From Patiria miniata (lineage: Eukaryota > Echinodermata > Asteroidea > Valvatida > Asterinidae): DNA of 64,000 bases. The notes under the pieces are model-generated. The model did not search any database, was not told where the DNA came from, and saw only the letters and a program-made list of their open reading frames with translations. Numbering within the stretch: the stretch's first letter is position 1; every line of letters starts with the position of its first letter. The translations under genes and the position numbers were made by a program. The DNA is taken from positions 16,075,183 through 16,139,182 of the forward strand of contig NW_024037064.1 of assembly GCF_015706575.1 (NCBI RefSeq), read 5' to 3'. Positions 12,728-25,496 of the stretch are shown here, piece after piece.

Positions 12728-12743
12728 GGCTCTGAAAAGAGCC
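12728..12743 (-). terminator. Histone 3' stem-loop of H2B, unit 3
   Basis: Intact 16-nt stem-loop element. Confidence 0.9.
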
Positions 12744-12770
12744 GTTTGGGTTTTGAAGCCTTCAAAATTT

Positions 12771-12920
12771 CTATTTTGAAGTCGTGTACTTGGTGACGGC
12801 CTTGGGCCGTTCGCTGACTGCATGCTTAGCAAGCTCCCCGGGAGAAGTAGGCGTACTGCTGTCTGCACTTCACGGCTTGTGATGGTGGACTTCTTGTTGT
12901 GTAGAGAGCGAGGCGAGAAG
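12771..12920 (-). CDS. H2B: Histone H2B (unit 3, truncated by the gap)
   Basis: Only the C-terminal part of H2B is present, from SSRLALYN to KYTTSK; the N-terminal half lies inside the unsequenced gap. Small indels (for example near 12805, 12841 and 12900) shift the frame relative to units 1 and 2. The stop codon, spacing and stem-loop match the other copies, so this is the same gene in a third array unit, interrupted by the assembly and not by biology. Confidence 0.85.
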
Positions 12921-13420
12921 NNNNNNNNNNNNNNNNNNNNNNNNNNNNNNNNNNNNNNNNNNNNNNNNNNNNNNNNNNNNNNNNNNNNNNNNNNNNNNNN
13001 NNNNNNNNNNNNNNNNNNNNNNNNNNNNNNNNNNNNNNNNNNNNNNNNNNNNNNNNNNNNNNNNNNNNNNNNNNNNNNNNNNNNNNNNNNNNNNNNNNNN
13101 NNNNNNNNNNNNNNNNNNNNNNNNNNNNNNNNNNNNNNNNNNNNNNNNNNNNNNNNNNNNNNNNNNNNNNNNNNNNNNNNNNNNNNNNNNNNNNNNNNNN
13201 NNNNNNNNNNNNNNNNNNNNNNNNNNNNNNNNNNNNNNNNNNNNNNNNNNNNNNNNNNNNNNNNNNNNNNNNNNNNNNNNNNNNNNNNNNNNNNNNNNNN
13301 NNNNNNNNNNNNNNNNNNNNNNNNNNNNNNNNNNNNNNNNNNNNNNNNNNNNNNNNNNNNNNNNNNNNNNNNNNNNNNNNNNNNNNNNNNNNNNNNNNNN
13401 NNNNNNNNNNNNNNNNNNNN
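12921..13420. other. Assembly gap of exactly 500 N
   Basis: A run of 500 Ns, a placeholder for unknown distance. To the left is the histone array, to the right the tail of a second SLC18B1-like gene. The number of histone units hidden here cannot be judged. Confidence 0.99.
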
Positions 13421-13466
13421 TATAATGTGTTCTTCGGGGTCTGGGAGTACCGATGTGGAAAGGGTA
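13421..13466 (+). pseudogene. 3' remnant of a second SLC18B1-like last exon
   Basis: The first 46 bases after the gap match the end of the last transporter exon (46632-46680). One T is missing in TGTTCTTC, one A is missing later, and the stop region reads GGGTACG instead of GGGTAGG. Whether a full second gene precedes it is hidden by the gap. Confidence 0.85.
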
Positions 13467-14230
13467 CGTGTGTCAAAATTATATGAGTAATGAATATGTA
13501 TATTTTGAGGACGGGGCGCAGAAACTTTTGAGACGCTTCATCATCATCATCAGGTCGGCCACAGCCGCTTGGTGGCAGCAAACAAATGCACCGCGTGGCG
13601 GTGCCAGACTACAATTTTTTTCATGGGGAAACATTGGGGCAATTATATATTTTTTGGGGCAGTCAAAATAAAATCTGATATCTAAATCTAAGGGGCAATT
13701 CGACATGTATGCATAGCCTGGGTACGCATGCGTGCCCATTTGCAATGGTCCGGAAATAAGCCACTAGAGCAACTTGTGTAGTCGTTTGTTATGAATGAGA
13801 AATGTATCAAACCGCAGAATTGTGTACAACAAATGTATGACAAATGTACAAATACGTTGGCTGCACTATATTTTCGGCTGTATAAATGACTGTGGCGTGT
13901 TTTGTCATCCAAAGTAGTAGCAATGTTTATAATGATTTCATTGGCCCGAAATGTGTTATGTTAGCATGTTTCCACTTAGGAAAGAAGACATACACAACAG
14001 ATCTAGACTAGAGAGATTTGGATGCGGCCTAAACTAATGTGTTTATGCTCAAAATGACTGAAACAATAGAAAAGGACTGGTTTGTTTGCTGCCACCAAGC
14101 GTCTGAAAATTCTCTTTGATTCTGTGAGTCATTTATTTAATTTAATTGGTTATCCAATCAGTTCACCACAGATGACGAGGCTAGAATGTTTTTGTCCACT
14201 TTAACCAAAAAGGGGAAAAAACGCCTATAG
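13467..14230. other. 3' UTR-like and intergenic sequence
   Basis: Holds the counterpart of the transporter 3' UTR, including AATAAA at 13667-13672 and a short CAT/ATC run near 13539-13552. No gene seen. Confidence 0.6.
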
Positions 14231-14363
14231 CCCGGTTCATACTTCACGCGAAAGCGAAAGCGAAGCGAAATTCGTGACGTCGACAATACATCCGAAGCGC
14301 GTCCATAATTGTTGACAACATGAATTTCGCTTCGCACATGCTTTTGCGTGAAGTATGAACCGG
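14231..14363. mobile_element. 133-bp foldback MITE (copy A)
   Basis: Starts CCCGGTTCATACTTCACGCG and ends with its near reverse complement, so terminal inverted repeats are about 25 bp. The core holds AAGCGAAGCGAAATTCG and its inverse. The homologous element in copy B is at 47442-47575. Confidence 0.75.
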
Positions 14364-14566
14364 CGCGTTAAAGCGGAATATATACATACGACATTTTAAA
14401 CACATAATGCGTGGACCCGATATGTCATATTTAGTATAATATGTATTTAAAACATTTTGTGATTGGGCAATAGGTTCTCTCGAATGACGTTTCATCGTGC
14501 ATCGGCATTTTGCGCGTTACATTTTCGCGACGTGTATCGGCTGTGACGCATCCAGTTCGTTAGTGT

Positions 14567-14700
14567 GACGTCATCTCATTCAACCCTGCTGCTTCACGTG
14601 GTACATGGTGTAGCACAGCACGAATGGAGCCGGAAGTTAACGCACTTCAAGCGTTTATCCCATGGGCGATAGTAAAAAGTGGTGCGCGCGCGTGTATAAA
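14567..14700 (+). promoter_or_regulatory. Promoter-like module: CRE plus TATA box
   Basis: A perfect CRE palindrome TGACGTCA (14567-14574) is followed about 120 bp downstream by GTGTATAAAAG (TATA at 14695-14700) between GCGCGCGCG runs. The arrangement is kept in copy B. No recognisable coding sequence follows, so its target is unknown. Confidence 0.35.
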
Positions 14701-17681
14701 AGTTTGAGCAAGATGCGCGCGCGTTTAGAACATAAATTTGCACCCTGCGCGCATACGAGTTGTAATTTTCCTACGAAGATGACGTCCTTTGAGAGGAGTC
14801 TATTGGTCTCTCGTCCATCCTTTTGCCAGGCTCGGATTAACTTATATACATTGTTCTTGACCATTTCAGGAGGCGATTGCCAAAACACTGGCTTGTTGAG
14901 GAAGCTAGCTCAACAGAAAAAGAGAGGGTGTCACTTCTTTCAAAAGAGACTTAATTTCCTTTTGTTCATATTCGCCATGATAAATTTAATCAAAGTTTAC
15001 AACCGGTTTAGTTCAAACAAAATTATTTGGCTTTTTTGTTGGACCGCTGAGCTTTTTAAATAATTGCAATGCCAAAATAAATAGTTGCATTATACATGTA
15101 CATTGCAAATTTCAAGCTACATAAACTAAGGCCAACATCAAAGTTATTTTTCATCTAATTGGCGTACAGCTTAGCACAAATGATGTGTCATGAAAGTTGG
15201 ATTGAGAATTACATATTGTGGCGGAAAGTGAAGTGAGTTTTAGCTAGTCTAATGCTAAAACAGTGATTGTGAGGGGGTGACTGGGCGTGGCTTAGCGCTC
15301 AGCGACTGAATGCATGTACATGATTGGTTCCCAAATTCCCGTAGGTTAGTACTTGCATGTGTGGTTGTACATGCGTGCGTGTTTACTTGGGAGGTTGCAC
15401 GTGATCGTGACGCTCTTTATTAGTGGAGTTGTGGACGGCGTGCAGTGAGAAAGTGTATTGCTTGTACACTGTGTTTTGGGTAACGTTGACGCATGCAACT
15501 GGATACAGGCCGTCACTGTGCTTGAGTCGCGCTGTGTACGAATATTCTGACGCAGCCGTACGAGTGAATGTACAGTACGATGCTGACGCTGGCTTACATG
15601 GGTGAAGTTTGGTCATAGCAAAAAGCTGAACGGTTTGTATTCTTGCGCGGTGTACATTACTAACATTGTCGTGGTTGTTTACAATTAGTGTGCATTACTT
15701 ACATTGTGTATACCGTGTTGTGCATTGCTTATGTGGCAGAGCCAAGTTTTACTTGTAGTTTTTCAATGTATTTTTGTAGTGCTTTAGTATAGGAGTAGAC
15801 CCCCTGAATAAATCACCCCTTTTATATTAGATGTCCCCCACCCTTTCATAGTAGTGTTTCCCCCTGATTAGCTTTCCCCAGTAACAGTCCACATTGTATG
15901 TAAATTGTTCCCGTGCCATTGGTTCCCCCTGTCCCAAGACCATGTGCCCTGCCACCCTGTAAGACCACAGACCCCTCATGGTCAGTAGCAGACCAGTGGC
16001 AGTAGAGAGAGGACCGTGCATTATTATTTCCTCTCTTTTCCCCTTGATTTTCTTGGGTGCGCCTTGCCCTATGTGAGTGTTTATCTGCTCGAGTTATTGG
16101 TGAGTTTTGATTTATGTTTTTCTTTGTATTTTCTCATTAAGTGTATTAAGTTTTAGAAGTTTTGATCTGTTTTGGTATTGTTCAGAGTTTGACAATCAAG
16201 TTTTATAGAATTTTTGAACAGCCTTGTAGGAATTATCACTTGAAGTTTTGAGATAGGGTTTATTTTGAAATTGCTTGAGGAAAGTTAACTTGTATTGTTT
16301 GATTTGATTGATCAGGATCGTTAGACATGTTAGAGTTCTGTTATTTTTGAGGAAAACTGTGTTGTCAGAAGTTTGATTTATTTCATTGACTAAGACTTAA
16401 TTTCCGAAAAATGACTTGGATAAACGCATTGCATTGCCTTTTGATTATTAGTTTAATTGTTGATTTGATACTTTTTTCTTTTGACATCTGATCTCAGTAT
16501 TTTGGATGGTGTTTTCTTCATTACCTTTATTGTTTTATTGTACATGTTTAAAGCCAAGAGGAGTGGTTTTCCCACCGACTTCTTACTGATTAGTTTGCCA
16601 TGTTTATTCATTAGTTAGACTTGTCCAAGCTGTTCGTTTACTGTAGACCTGCATTTCCTTTATTTTGTATTTAGCCACCTGTTGCATTTAGTTATTCTTG
16701 TCTGCTTTGGACCTTTGCAAGTTTACTGCTCAGGAATGTTGAATTCCCCCATTGATGATTAGTCCCACAGGGTATTCAGAAGACAGGGACCACTGTTTAT
16801 CTTGCTCATTAAGTATTTACAAGAGATTTTGGTGTTCTTGGCAAGACTGTATAGAAGGTCCACAGTGCATTGTTTATATTACTTTAGACCTAATGTAGCT
16901 TGAGTTTGTTTGCATTGTTTACCTGTTTCTTATTATATTCTTTACTCTCTTATCTCGTAATAGATTTCTGCCAGAAGTGTCTTTAAGGTCTACTTATTAT
17001 ACACACTGTGTTGGTTAAATACTTTGGTTTTTAACTTGGTTTTAAGTCTTTGGTTTAAGGGGTTTTTTAGGTTTGAGTCTTTGGTTTTTAGGTTTAAGTT
17101 TGGTTTTTAATCTTCGTGGTCTTGGTTTTATAATTATCTGGTCATTTTTAAAGTTCTTGTAAATAAATTGTTTTTGTCTTTTTTTGTTCGAAATCTAGAA
17201 TTTGTGTCCCTTGTCTCTATTCATTCAATCTCCTCGCGCCTTTTCCCTTCAAAGATCCCGAGTTTAGTATAGTCGTAGTAGTTTTAGTGCGAGTTCCCCA
17301 TAGTGTGTCATTTTTCCAGGTTACACTTACATTTTTAAATATTGTTACTGACGTAATAGCGCACTGCTTACATTGTTGTACATTGTTGATGCTGTAATTA
17401 AGTGACTCTGCTGATAAAACAGCCCCATTAAGTCCCAATTATTAATGTATATTTCTTGATCATTGTTTATTAAAGTACAATCATATTTGTTGTGCCGACA
17501 ATCCTGTTGTCAATGTGTATTTCGTTCTCGTTTACTGTGCAATTAACAGAGAATAAATACCATCATCATGATTGGCGGTTTATTTCCTCCAAAACGGGTT
17601 CGGGAATAACAACTACACTCATAGCTGTCAGATTTCGTCCCAACGAACTAAGGTTTGGCCCGGGGAGTTCCCCGCCACAAA
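14701..17681. other. Non-coding stretch, possibly part of an LTR
   Basis: T-rich sequence with no recognisable gene. It leads into a primer-binding-like site at 17682 and contains AATAAA signals near 17161 and 17549, so its right part may be a retroelement LTR. No second LTR copy was found to set its limits. Confidence 0.35.
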
Positions 17682-20505
17682 TGGTGTCAGAAGTGGGATG
17701 ATTATGATTATTTAAGCAGCCATACGGTTGCGAAGGCAAAGTCGTTGTCAGGGGAAGCTAATCCGATTACGTACTAATAATAAGACGCTGTATAGTATCA
17801 CAGCATTGAAATTCGTGAACCCCCCAAAACATGGCCTTTTTAAACGTTGTGTTTTTCAGGAAATATGTTCGGTATGGTTGAAATGTTGCATTCTAACTAA
17901 AGAAGAAATTCTGACCGATTTCGGCCTGGCGCACATTATGAAGGGCATATTAGCATATTCATTAGCGTCACTCGGCGTGACATGGCGTCAGTCTCGGTAT
18001 CAACTCGCGAAGGAGGTTTTTATGCCATTGTTTACTGCACACCGTAATGGATAGGAACCTAATTAATATTCGAGAGGCTTGAAAAGATTGACATGTATTG
18101 CGCACATCAGTGTAACAATTTTCAAAATTGCACGTAGCCAGGCCTTTTTTTCCAATTTCAACGAAAAGTAATGAACATATCACATAGATTTTTAGCACAT
18201 TTTTGGATCATTATAAGGGAACTAAATCCTGAAAGTTGCATATAGATACATGTACGGTCTTCCAAACTGAAATTAATTTTCAAAGATTCCACCTACCAAT
18301 GTGGACATGTCTGTGTACATGTAGTTTGATTCAAAATAAAGTGTTACGTAACCTTTAGACATCGCCCTTCGCAACCATATGGCTGTTAGGGATTTCGCTA
18401 TTAAATTATTTGATTGCACAATGTGTTTGACTAGTATTGTTAATTTGTATCGTTAATTGTGCTGTGGTGTGTTGTCGGTTGATTGTTGTCTGTTGTTTGT
18501 GTTGTGTGTGATTGTTGTGGTTGTGTTCAGTCATGAGCGAACGCTTGCAGGGTCTAGCGGGTACCTCAAGTACTGAGGCCGAGGTGCAGCGATTGTGAAT
18601 GGAAGTTTAATTTCTGCGATGTAAAAATACCTCATTGCAAAGAAGTTGGAGGTGTCCCTGGAGGTGCAGTCGTTTGGTTTCAAAAGATGGGGAACCTGAG
18701 CATGCCAGGTGGGAGCCGGCGTATGCTTTATCCGGTGAGTACCGATATGTTGAGATGTGGTTGCCCGAAGAGACTACGGGGTAGTCGGGCGCAAAGTTAG
18801 TGCCTGAGTGGGCCCACAAACGTGCGAGGGAGGTGAGCTTTATAAAGACCACACTCCTGAAGAACTCGGGATCAAGGATAACACCTAGAGCAGGGTCGAC
18901 GCTAATCACCTTGGATGGAACTCCAGAGACAAGTTATTGACGACCTGACGCTGTTCCTGTTGGGCAAGGTGGCATGGAATAGGGTAAGCCAAGTACTACC
19001 TCGTTCGTCCGGGATAAGGAAAAAGTAAACCCTACACTGGTTTACAGCGATCTGCTAAGTTTTCGCAACTTGATCAGTCGAGGCGACGAACAGCAGTTCA
19101 GCTGAAAAAGTGGACGGCTCGTCAGTTGGTCCTTGGCCACTGAAACGAGAGGCACGTGTCCATGGTTACTTGGGTCCGAAGGGAAGTTTGAAGCCACCAG
19201 ATCGTAGGCGAAACCTAACCCCTGACCAGGTATGGTGGGAAAGTGCTCTGGAAGGAGTACTTCCGCCATTTTGAGTTAAACCATGAGGAGCAAAGCGCAA
19301 GCTGCGAAGTGGTTGTCCGCAAGCTTGAAATGGGATGCTCTACCGACGGTGGGCGACTCTGGCCTAAAGCACACGTAAAATGCACTGGTCAAGTTGCTTG
19401 ATTGTAGGTTTGGGTCAGCTCGATAGAATGAGAATTGTCTCGCTCAGAAACCGGCGCGAAAAGGATAGCTAGAGTTAGGGCAAGCAATCCATGAGTTAAC
19501 TGTAAGAGCGAATCTGAAATGCAAGAAGAAGCTCGAGAGAAGTTGGCAAAAGAACCATTTCATCGATGCCGTTAACAGCCACTGAGTTAGAGAGGGCATC
19601 AATACAGCCCGTCCTAAAACTTCAGAAGAAGCAGTCCAGGCTGCCCTGGAGACTGAGAATTTTGAGAAGGTCGAACAGCATTGATTGCTGGACCGAAAGC
19701 CCGCCAAATTGGCTAGGACTATAGACTCTGTAACAGAGAGTTAGGGACTTTAGAAGAAAGTCTCAATGAGCAGGTTAAGACATTGAAATCTGTGGTCGAC
19801 TTGGTCAAGCCATTGTCCTACCAGAACAAAGGCCAGGGCAAGGCAAGTGCGTGTTGTCCCCCAAGCCACACAAGCCTGGGAAAGCCGAACCTGGAACCTT
19901 TATGTGTTTCAAGTGTGGTGAGAAAGGGCATTTCGCCCGGAGTGTAAAGGAACTCCAAAGTAGGGACCCACGGGAACTCTGGGATGGCTGAGTGGTCAAA
20001 AGGGTCCAAAAGCAGACTCGGTGAAGCCAAAAATGGAAAAGCGAGGTCCAAACATAAAGATGGGCAACGAGTAAATAATCTGCCTGATCCAAGCCTTGGT
20101 CCTCGATATGGTTTGTTTTTGGACGAGTTGGTAAGGGCAACCAGGTGTCGATTTCTGGATTCACACAGGGTCAACCGACACGTTAATAAGTAGTGCGGTG
20201 CATTACCATATCCCAAAAGAGAAAAAATCGTCTTGTAGACCATAGACGTCCAGGTAACACAGGTGGACGGAAGCCAGTTAGCTGTGCAAGGCATGACTTT
20301 GGTTGAGGTGCAAGTTGGTAGGACCATGCACCAAGTGAAGGCAGTGTTCGCCGAAATCAAATACAGTGGATCCTTGGCATGGATTTTCTCGTGGCAACAG
20401 GTGGAAACATATAGACTTCCATTTGGTCAGCGAATCAAGTGCACAAATGGTGCAGGCGAGCCCTTTGTAGGACGCGTTGTAGTTTCCAAAACTACGGTAA
20501 TCTAA
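17682..20505 (+). mobile_element. Degenerate Ty3/gypsy-like gag-protease element (copy A)
   Basis: A tRNA-primer-binding-like site TGGTGTCAGAAGTGGGA lies at 17682-17698. A gag-like reading frame begins at the ATG at 18533 (MSERLQGLAG) but is broken by many stops. A zinc-knuckle motif CFKCGEKGHFAR occurs at 19904-19939, its last cysteine lost by a one-base deletion. Further on, a retropepsin-like stretch has VDGSQLAVQGMTL and the signature ILGMDFLVATG (from 20370). No reverse transcriptase, RNase H or integrase follows, so it is a truncated relic unable to move. It lies in the duplicated segment and so predates the duplication. Confidence 0.7.
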
Positions 20506-22930
20506 TCAGGTCATGATGCTGTTGACCCGGGAAAATTGCTCGGAATGGCATATGAATTTGTGAGGTCAAGTAAACGGGATTTGCCGACGCGGACCACAGC
20601 ACGTGTCGTTTTCAGCCTAAAAAACACCCATTCTGGACTTCTTTCGTCATCATAATCCAATACTCGCTCACTGTATAATTTAGTTGCTTGCAGAAAGAAA
20701 AAGTTCATCCTTCACTCTTCCAAGTCATCTCATTTTTGGAAAGAATAAAGATAAAATACCTCCGTCATTTTAAGAATCATTTTCCGGTCCAGCATGTGTT
20801 TTTGTGTGTGAAAGCTGAAAACTCGCTAAATATTTGGCAGCTTGGCAGTCTTCTCCGGATTGTACTAAGAAACCCCCTCAGCTACCGAAAAATTGTTTCG
20901 CTAAAAACAAAATTCAGGTCACAAGAATTTTACTGATAAGAAAGCCATTTTGATTGGATGAAATTTCCCTCCGTCAATTTAGACATCAAAAAGTTCACCC
21001 AATAGTCGACCTTCTCGCAAATCCCATAGGATGCTGTACAAACTGTTTGTGGGCATGTCGCAGGAAGAGTGCATGACAGCGAAGCTATTTTCGGCATTTT
21101 CTGTCGGTGAGTTATACCCTTAAATAGCGTTTATGTGTATCACAAGTAACACCAAACAAAAGAGTAACTCATCCCGATTTTCAGGGTGGGCACTTTTGCT
21201 CACATTAGGACTGAAAAAGATGATACGATGATGTAAAAAGCATAGAATTTCACTGTGGTTAGGGGTTAGTTACAGGGAATGGCAAATATAAAAGACTAAA
21301 AGACCAAATGCATCTTGATGTTTATGATAGGTAGATGGCAAGTTTTGGGCTAGGCAATGATTTATCGGTCTACTGAGTTTTTATGAGGAAAACTTGCATG
21401 TGCAGAGTGTAAAACATGAATAGCTTTTTTTATTAAAACGAAACTACACTGGAATTGGCGTTAAGCATATTCAATGGAAGCCCGTCCCACTCCTATTAGG
21501 TTAGGGGATGTGTGAGTACAGAATGCTAGGAACGTCAATGAAATTTTGAAATGAAAAGAAACACCTTTAGGGGAAAGGTGTGAACATTTGACCCCATTGA
21601 AAGATCGAATGGAAAAAATCGTGGCAAGCATAATCAACTTTGCCACCATTGTCGTGGCCGAGGTTATTGCTTTCGGGTCAAAGCTTCTTGAGGCTAATTG
21701 CTTTGGTCCACCGGTTTCCCACAAACGATGTCGGTCGTCTATTCATAGCTGAATAATAGACTATAATACAAAGAACCGTTCCCTGATCCGGGCCGAGTGG
21801 GCACAAAGTTGGATGGTGCAAGCAGAGTGCGGTGTGACTAAACTTCAAAATGACCTATCAGGATGTACCCCTATCAGGATGCACATAATTCAAAATTCTT
21901 TTAACAATACTCCGAACTCTCACAGGTATTTAAGCTGAACACAAAAATGATGATCAGCATGTCATCTTTTTTTTTCATTTGTTGGTGTGTTGACATTGAA
22001 TTTTTGAGAAATTTTCACCCAAAGAAGACGACCCCTATTTTCCCTAAAGCGGAAAAGTAGCCATCTTGAAAAACGACCCCTCCACAACATGGCAAAATAG
22101 CGCCACTTTCGAGCCTAATTGCCTCCTAACTGCCTAGAATTGGAAGCCCCAAGTCCGGGCCAGAGTTTCGATGTCACATCTCTTCAATTCCCCAATTTCA
22201 TGGCTTTCAGAACTCTTGAAATAAAGAATATTTTGAGGGTATATTTTTATATTCATGAGCTCAATCGGCGGAGGGATTTAGGCCTATTTACCGGTGTGCG
22301 ACCATCGGATACAGTCAGAGCCGTATATAGAGAGTTGCGACATAAGGGTCGCACTGTTTGGAATATAAAAACACTGTTTTTATATAATTCGTACACAAAA
22401 GTCCCATGCTACACTAGTACACATAATGAGTGGCCGTTCTGGTTCAACAGTCAATGAAGGGCGCCTACGTACATGTACGTATGGATGCATTGCAGACGTA
22501 TTGCAATAGGACCCAAGTAGTACAGCCAGTGCGTGTATATACTGACAGACACGAAGGTAGGAATTTAATATTTTCATAAAAAAATACCCGAACTGTAAAC
22601 GAACAGTCTAACCAAGTGCCTTATTGGCTCTAACTCCATGAGAAAAGGATTGGGGTTGGTTTTAGTGACACCCTATTTGAGCAAGGTTTGGTTTGGCATG
22701 GTCGGGTGAAAAATCTATATGCATGTTTGTGTGCACGTTCCGTTGAAAATTGCTGTGCGTGCCATTCAGTACCCCAAAACCAAAATAGACTTTGGAAGTT
22801 GATTAAGCAGTGCTAGAGCTTCCTATATGTCCGCAGTGGCCTATTTTTGGTTGTTCATTGTCTTCATTTGTTATATATAATATTTCTTCCGCATGGTAAA
22901 TGTAGGTTGGCGCAGTAGTCTGAGACTATA
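20506..22930. other. Intergenic sequence without recognised features
   Basis: Holds the end of duplicated copy A (to 21260) and unique sequence after it. I see no gene, and the longest reading frames have no recognisable motif. Confidence 0.5.
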
Positions 22931-25092
22931 TTTCGTCGCATATCTGACGAAGTGACGAATCGGTAATTTGGTGGTTTTTTTTATTAATTGAGTTTTAGGG
23001 TTAAAAATATTCGAATTTTCAGATTTTTTGGTTTTTAATTCATGAAAGCACTTCATTTTTGTAGTTCCGAAACCCACTAAGTGACGAATCGGCACATATT
23101 GAAAAAACTGTTTCTTGCGAACTGACGAATAACTTATTCGACACTTGGTCATATCAGAACAGCGCGCATCCAGTATCTGACGAAGTGACGAATAACCAGT
23201 TATTCATTGGTTACGCACACACTCGTCTTAATAATTGAATGGCGCATGAGGGAACCAGGGATGTTTCCGTCAGCTTTCAAAACAAACTAACGGCGCTGTA
23301 ACATTATAAAGATGACTAAAAAGAGATAACCGTTACTACTTCACCTTTATGCAATTTTGTGTGTGTGTAGTTGTAATCTTAAAATGAACGGAGTACAAAA
23401 TGTACTAGGCTAGGACTGCGCGACGGATAGGCTTATACAGACTGGGATTCATTTAAACGTGCGATATACTTTTCTTCAAAACCGGCCCTTTATAGGAATT
23501 TCACAAAAGGCCTACTGCATTTCGAGAAAATAGCGAAAACGGTCCCCTTTAAGTGGCAAATAAGAGCTGAAAACCTCATTTTAATCAGCCCATACTGAAA
23601 TGAAGTGCCCCCTAAGGGATGACAATTAGGATATTTTTTTAAAACATGCGGTACACTTTCTTTCATAAACGGCGTTTTATAGGGAAGCATTATTACTGCA
23701 TTTCGACGGAGTCCATTTAAGCAGCTACTTAGAGCAAAAGACCTTATTGGAATAAACCCATACTGAAATGAAGTGCACCCTAGAAGGTGAAAATATGATT
23801 ATTAAATAAAAAACAATATTTATTCAAAACATGTGCGGTACACTTTCTTTAAAAACTGCGTTCTATGGGAGACCCAAAATACTGCATTTCGAGATATTCT
23901 CGAAAGTGGAACCCCTTTAAGTGGCTAATTTCAGCATAAGGCCTCATAGGAATAAGCCCATAACGAAAATGAAGAGTGCCCAGGAAGGTGATACTCAGGA
24001 TGATGACATAAAAATATGTTTTATTTGTAGATTTTCTTGCTAAGACGGCGTTTTTTAGGAAACCCAAAATACTGCATTTTGAGATATTCTCGAAAACGGA
24101 GCCTCTTTAAGTGGCTAATTAAAGCAGAAAACCTCATTGGAATGAGCCTTTACTGAAATAAAGAGTGCCCTAGCTGGTGAGTGATGACTAGGATAATGAA
24201 ATAAAAATGTAAACTATTTCAACGTGTGCGGTACACTTTCTTTCAAAGACGACGTTTTATAGGATACCCAAAATACTGCATTTCGAGATACAGGTTTTGT
24301 ATTTTTGAAAACGGAGCCCTTTAAGCGGCTAATTAAAGCAGAATGCCTAATGATAACAAGCCTTTACTAAGATTATTGTACCCTGGAAGACAATAATTAT
24401 GGGATTATGAATCAAAACTGATTGTTTTTAAAAGAATTGCTGTCTTACATGAATGAAAAAATGAATGAATAAATAGTGTTAACGTTGTTCGTCGTTAGTT
24501 CGCATTCACAGTTTTGTGTTCCTATTATTTTGTTGCGTCCATTCGAGATATTTTCCTTTATAACAACTTTTTTATTAGGCTACTGTATATTATTAAAAAT
24601 TATAGCAAGTACTTGGATTTGAACGTGGGGTTTAAGTGTTACCATATTTTTTCCTTAAAAAAAAATAGAAAATGTTTGTAAAAATACACATTTCTTTGAA
24701 AATGCGCGTAGTGTTGTAAAGAAGTGACGAATATGCAATGGATTTGTGATGCGAAAACGCGCGCACAGTCAAAATGTTATCTGACAAAGTGACGAATAAG
24801 ACATTTTTACGTGGCGAATAAGCACAATGACGTTTATTGCTATCTCGCGAAGTGACGAACAAGTTTCACAGCAAAAATTAGACAAACCTTTAGTCTTACG
24901 AGCAAAAAACAAAGTAATAGATGTATTTTAACAATCAAATAACTACCTTGCATAAATTAAGAATGTACAAAAGGCGAAAGTAGCATCGAAAAGGGACACG
25001 TAAAAAGTGTTCAACTTCAAACGCGTTTTTCTCAGAATTGCGTTTCCGCGTATTCGCGCGTATTCGTCGGTTCGTCAGATATGCGACGATTT
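22931..25092. mobile_element. 2.16-kb TIR element with ACGAAGTGACGAAT motifs
   Basis: The ends are inverted repeats of about 30 bp built on CGTCGCATATCTGACGAA (left from 22931; right, inverted, ending 25092). The motif TGACGAAGTGACGAAT or close variants recurs inside both ends (about 22949, 23080, 23175, 24722, 24785, 24848). The middle is a block of roughly 190-bp tandem repeats. No transposase ORF is present, so it is non-autonomous. Target duplications were not identified. Confidence 0.7.
23466..24430. repeat. Tandem repeat of about 190-205 bp, five diverged copies
   Basis: Copies start near 23466, 23647, 23833, 24022 and 24228, each opening with GCGGTACACTTTCTTTCA or a variant. Each contains ACTGCATTTCGAGATATTCT, then a TTTAAGTGGCTAATT segment. 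Copies are degenerate, so the array is old. Confidence 0.8.
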
Positions 25093-25496
25093 GTTTATGT
25101 TGTTGTTTTACATGTTGGAAGTTGTGGGGAGTTTTGTTTAAAAAAAAAAAGTTTCACAAAAGGGATCGAGTAAGAGGCTGATTTGTTTGAAATTATTCTT
25201 AAGTATTACAATATGCTTCAGTCTGAGTAAACTCTGGCATCTAATATTTGAACCGAGCCGGCTTTATATGAGAATGCAGTTTGCCAGACAATACAGTTCA
25301 TCTGTGTATGGCATGAACACCCTTCAATTATAAATGGGGCCGATATGTTAAGAACTATGCAAAATATTATAACGTATACATGCACCAAATTGTTTTTGGA
25401 CAGTTATTGTTTCTTTTCACTTCCCCCAAAGAATCTACGAATTGAATAATAATATATCACAGCACAACTCAGAACGAGGTGTTTCGTGAATAAAGC

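Larger units (their letters stand above)
13421..21260. repeat. Duplicated segment, copy A
   Basis: This segment is repeated at 46632-55029 in the same orientation with a few percent substitutions, starting inside the last SLC18B1 exon and ending at CACTGTGGTT. Copy A lacks a 197-bp hAT insertion and a 568-bp foldback insertion present in copy B, and has 184 bp (17510-17693, including a retroelement primer-binding-like site) missing in B. The left limit is set by the gap. Confidence 0.95.

Noticed and set aside
12822..13581. Open frames running through the N gap
   Set aside because: Unknown bases translate as X; the frames are artificial.
14662..15063. 133-codon frame, conserved in copy B (47871-48248)
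   Set aside because: Conservation is explained by the segmental duplication. Composition and the lack of motifs do not support a protein.
22920..25090. CRISPR-like array of spaced TGACGAAGTGACGAAT motifs
   Set aside because: Spacing is irregular, motifs are imperfect and the context is eukaryotic; terminal inverted repeats explain it.
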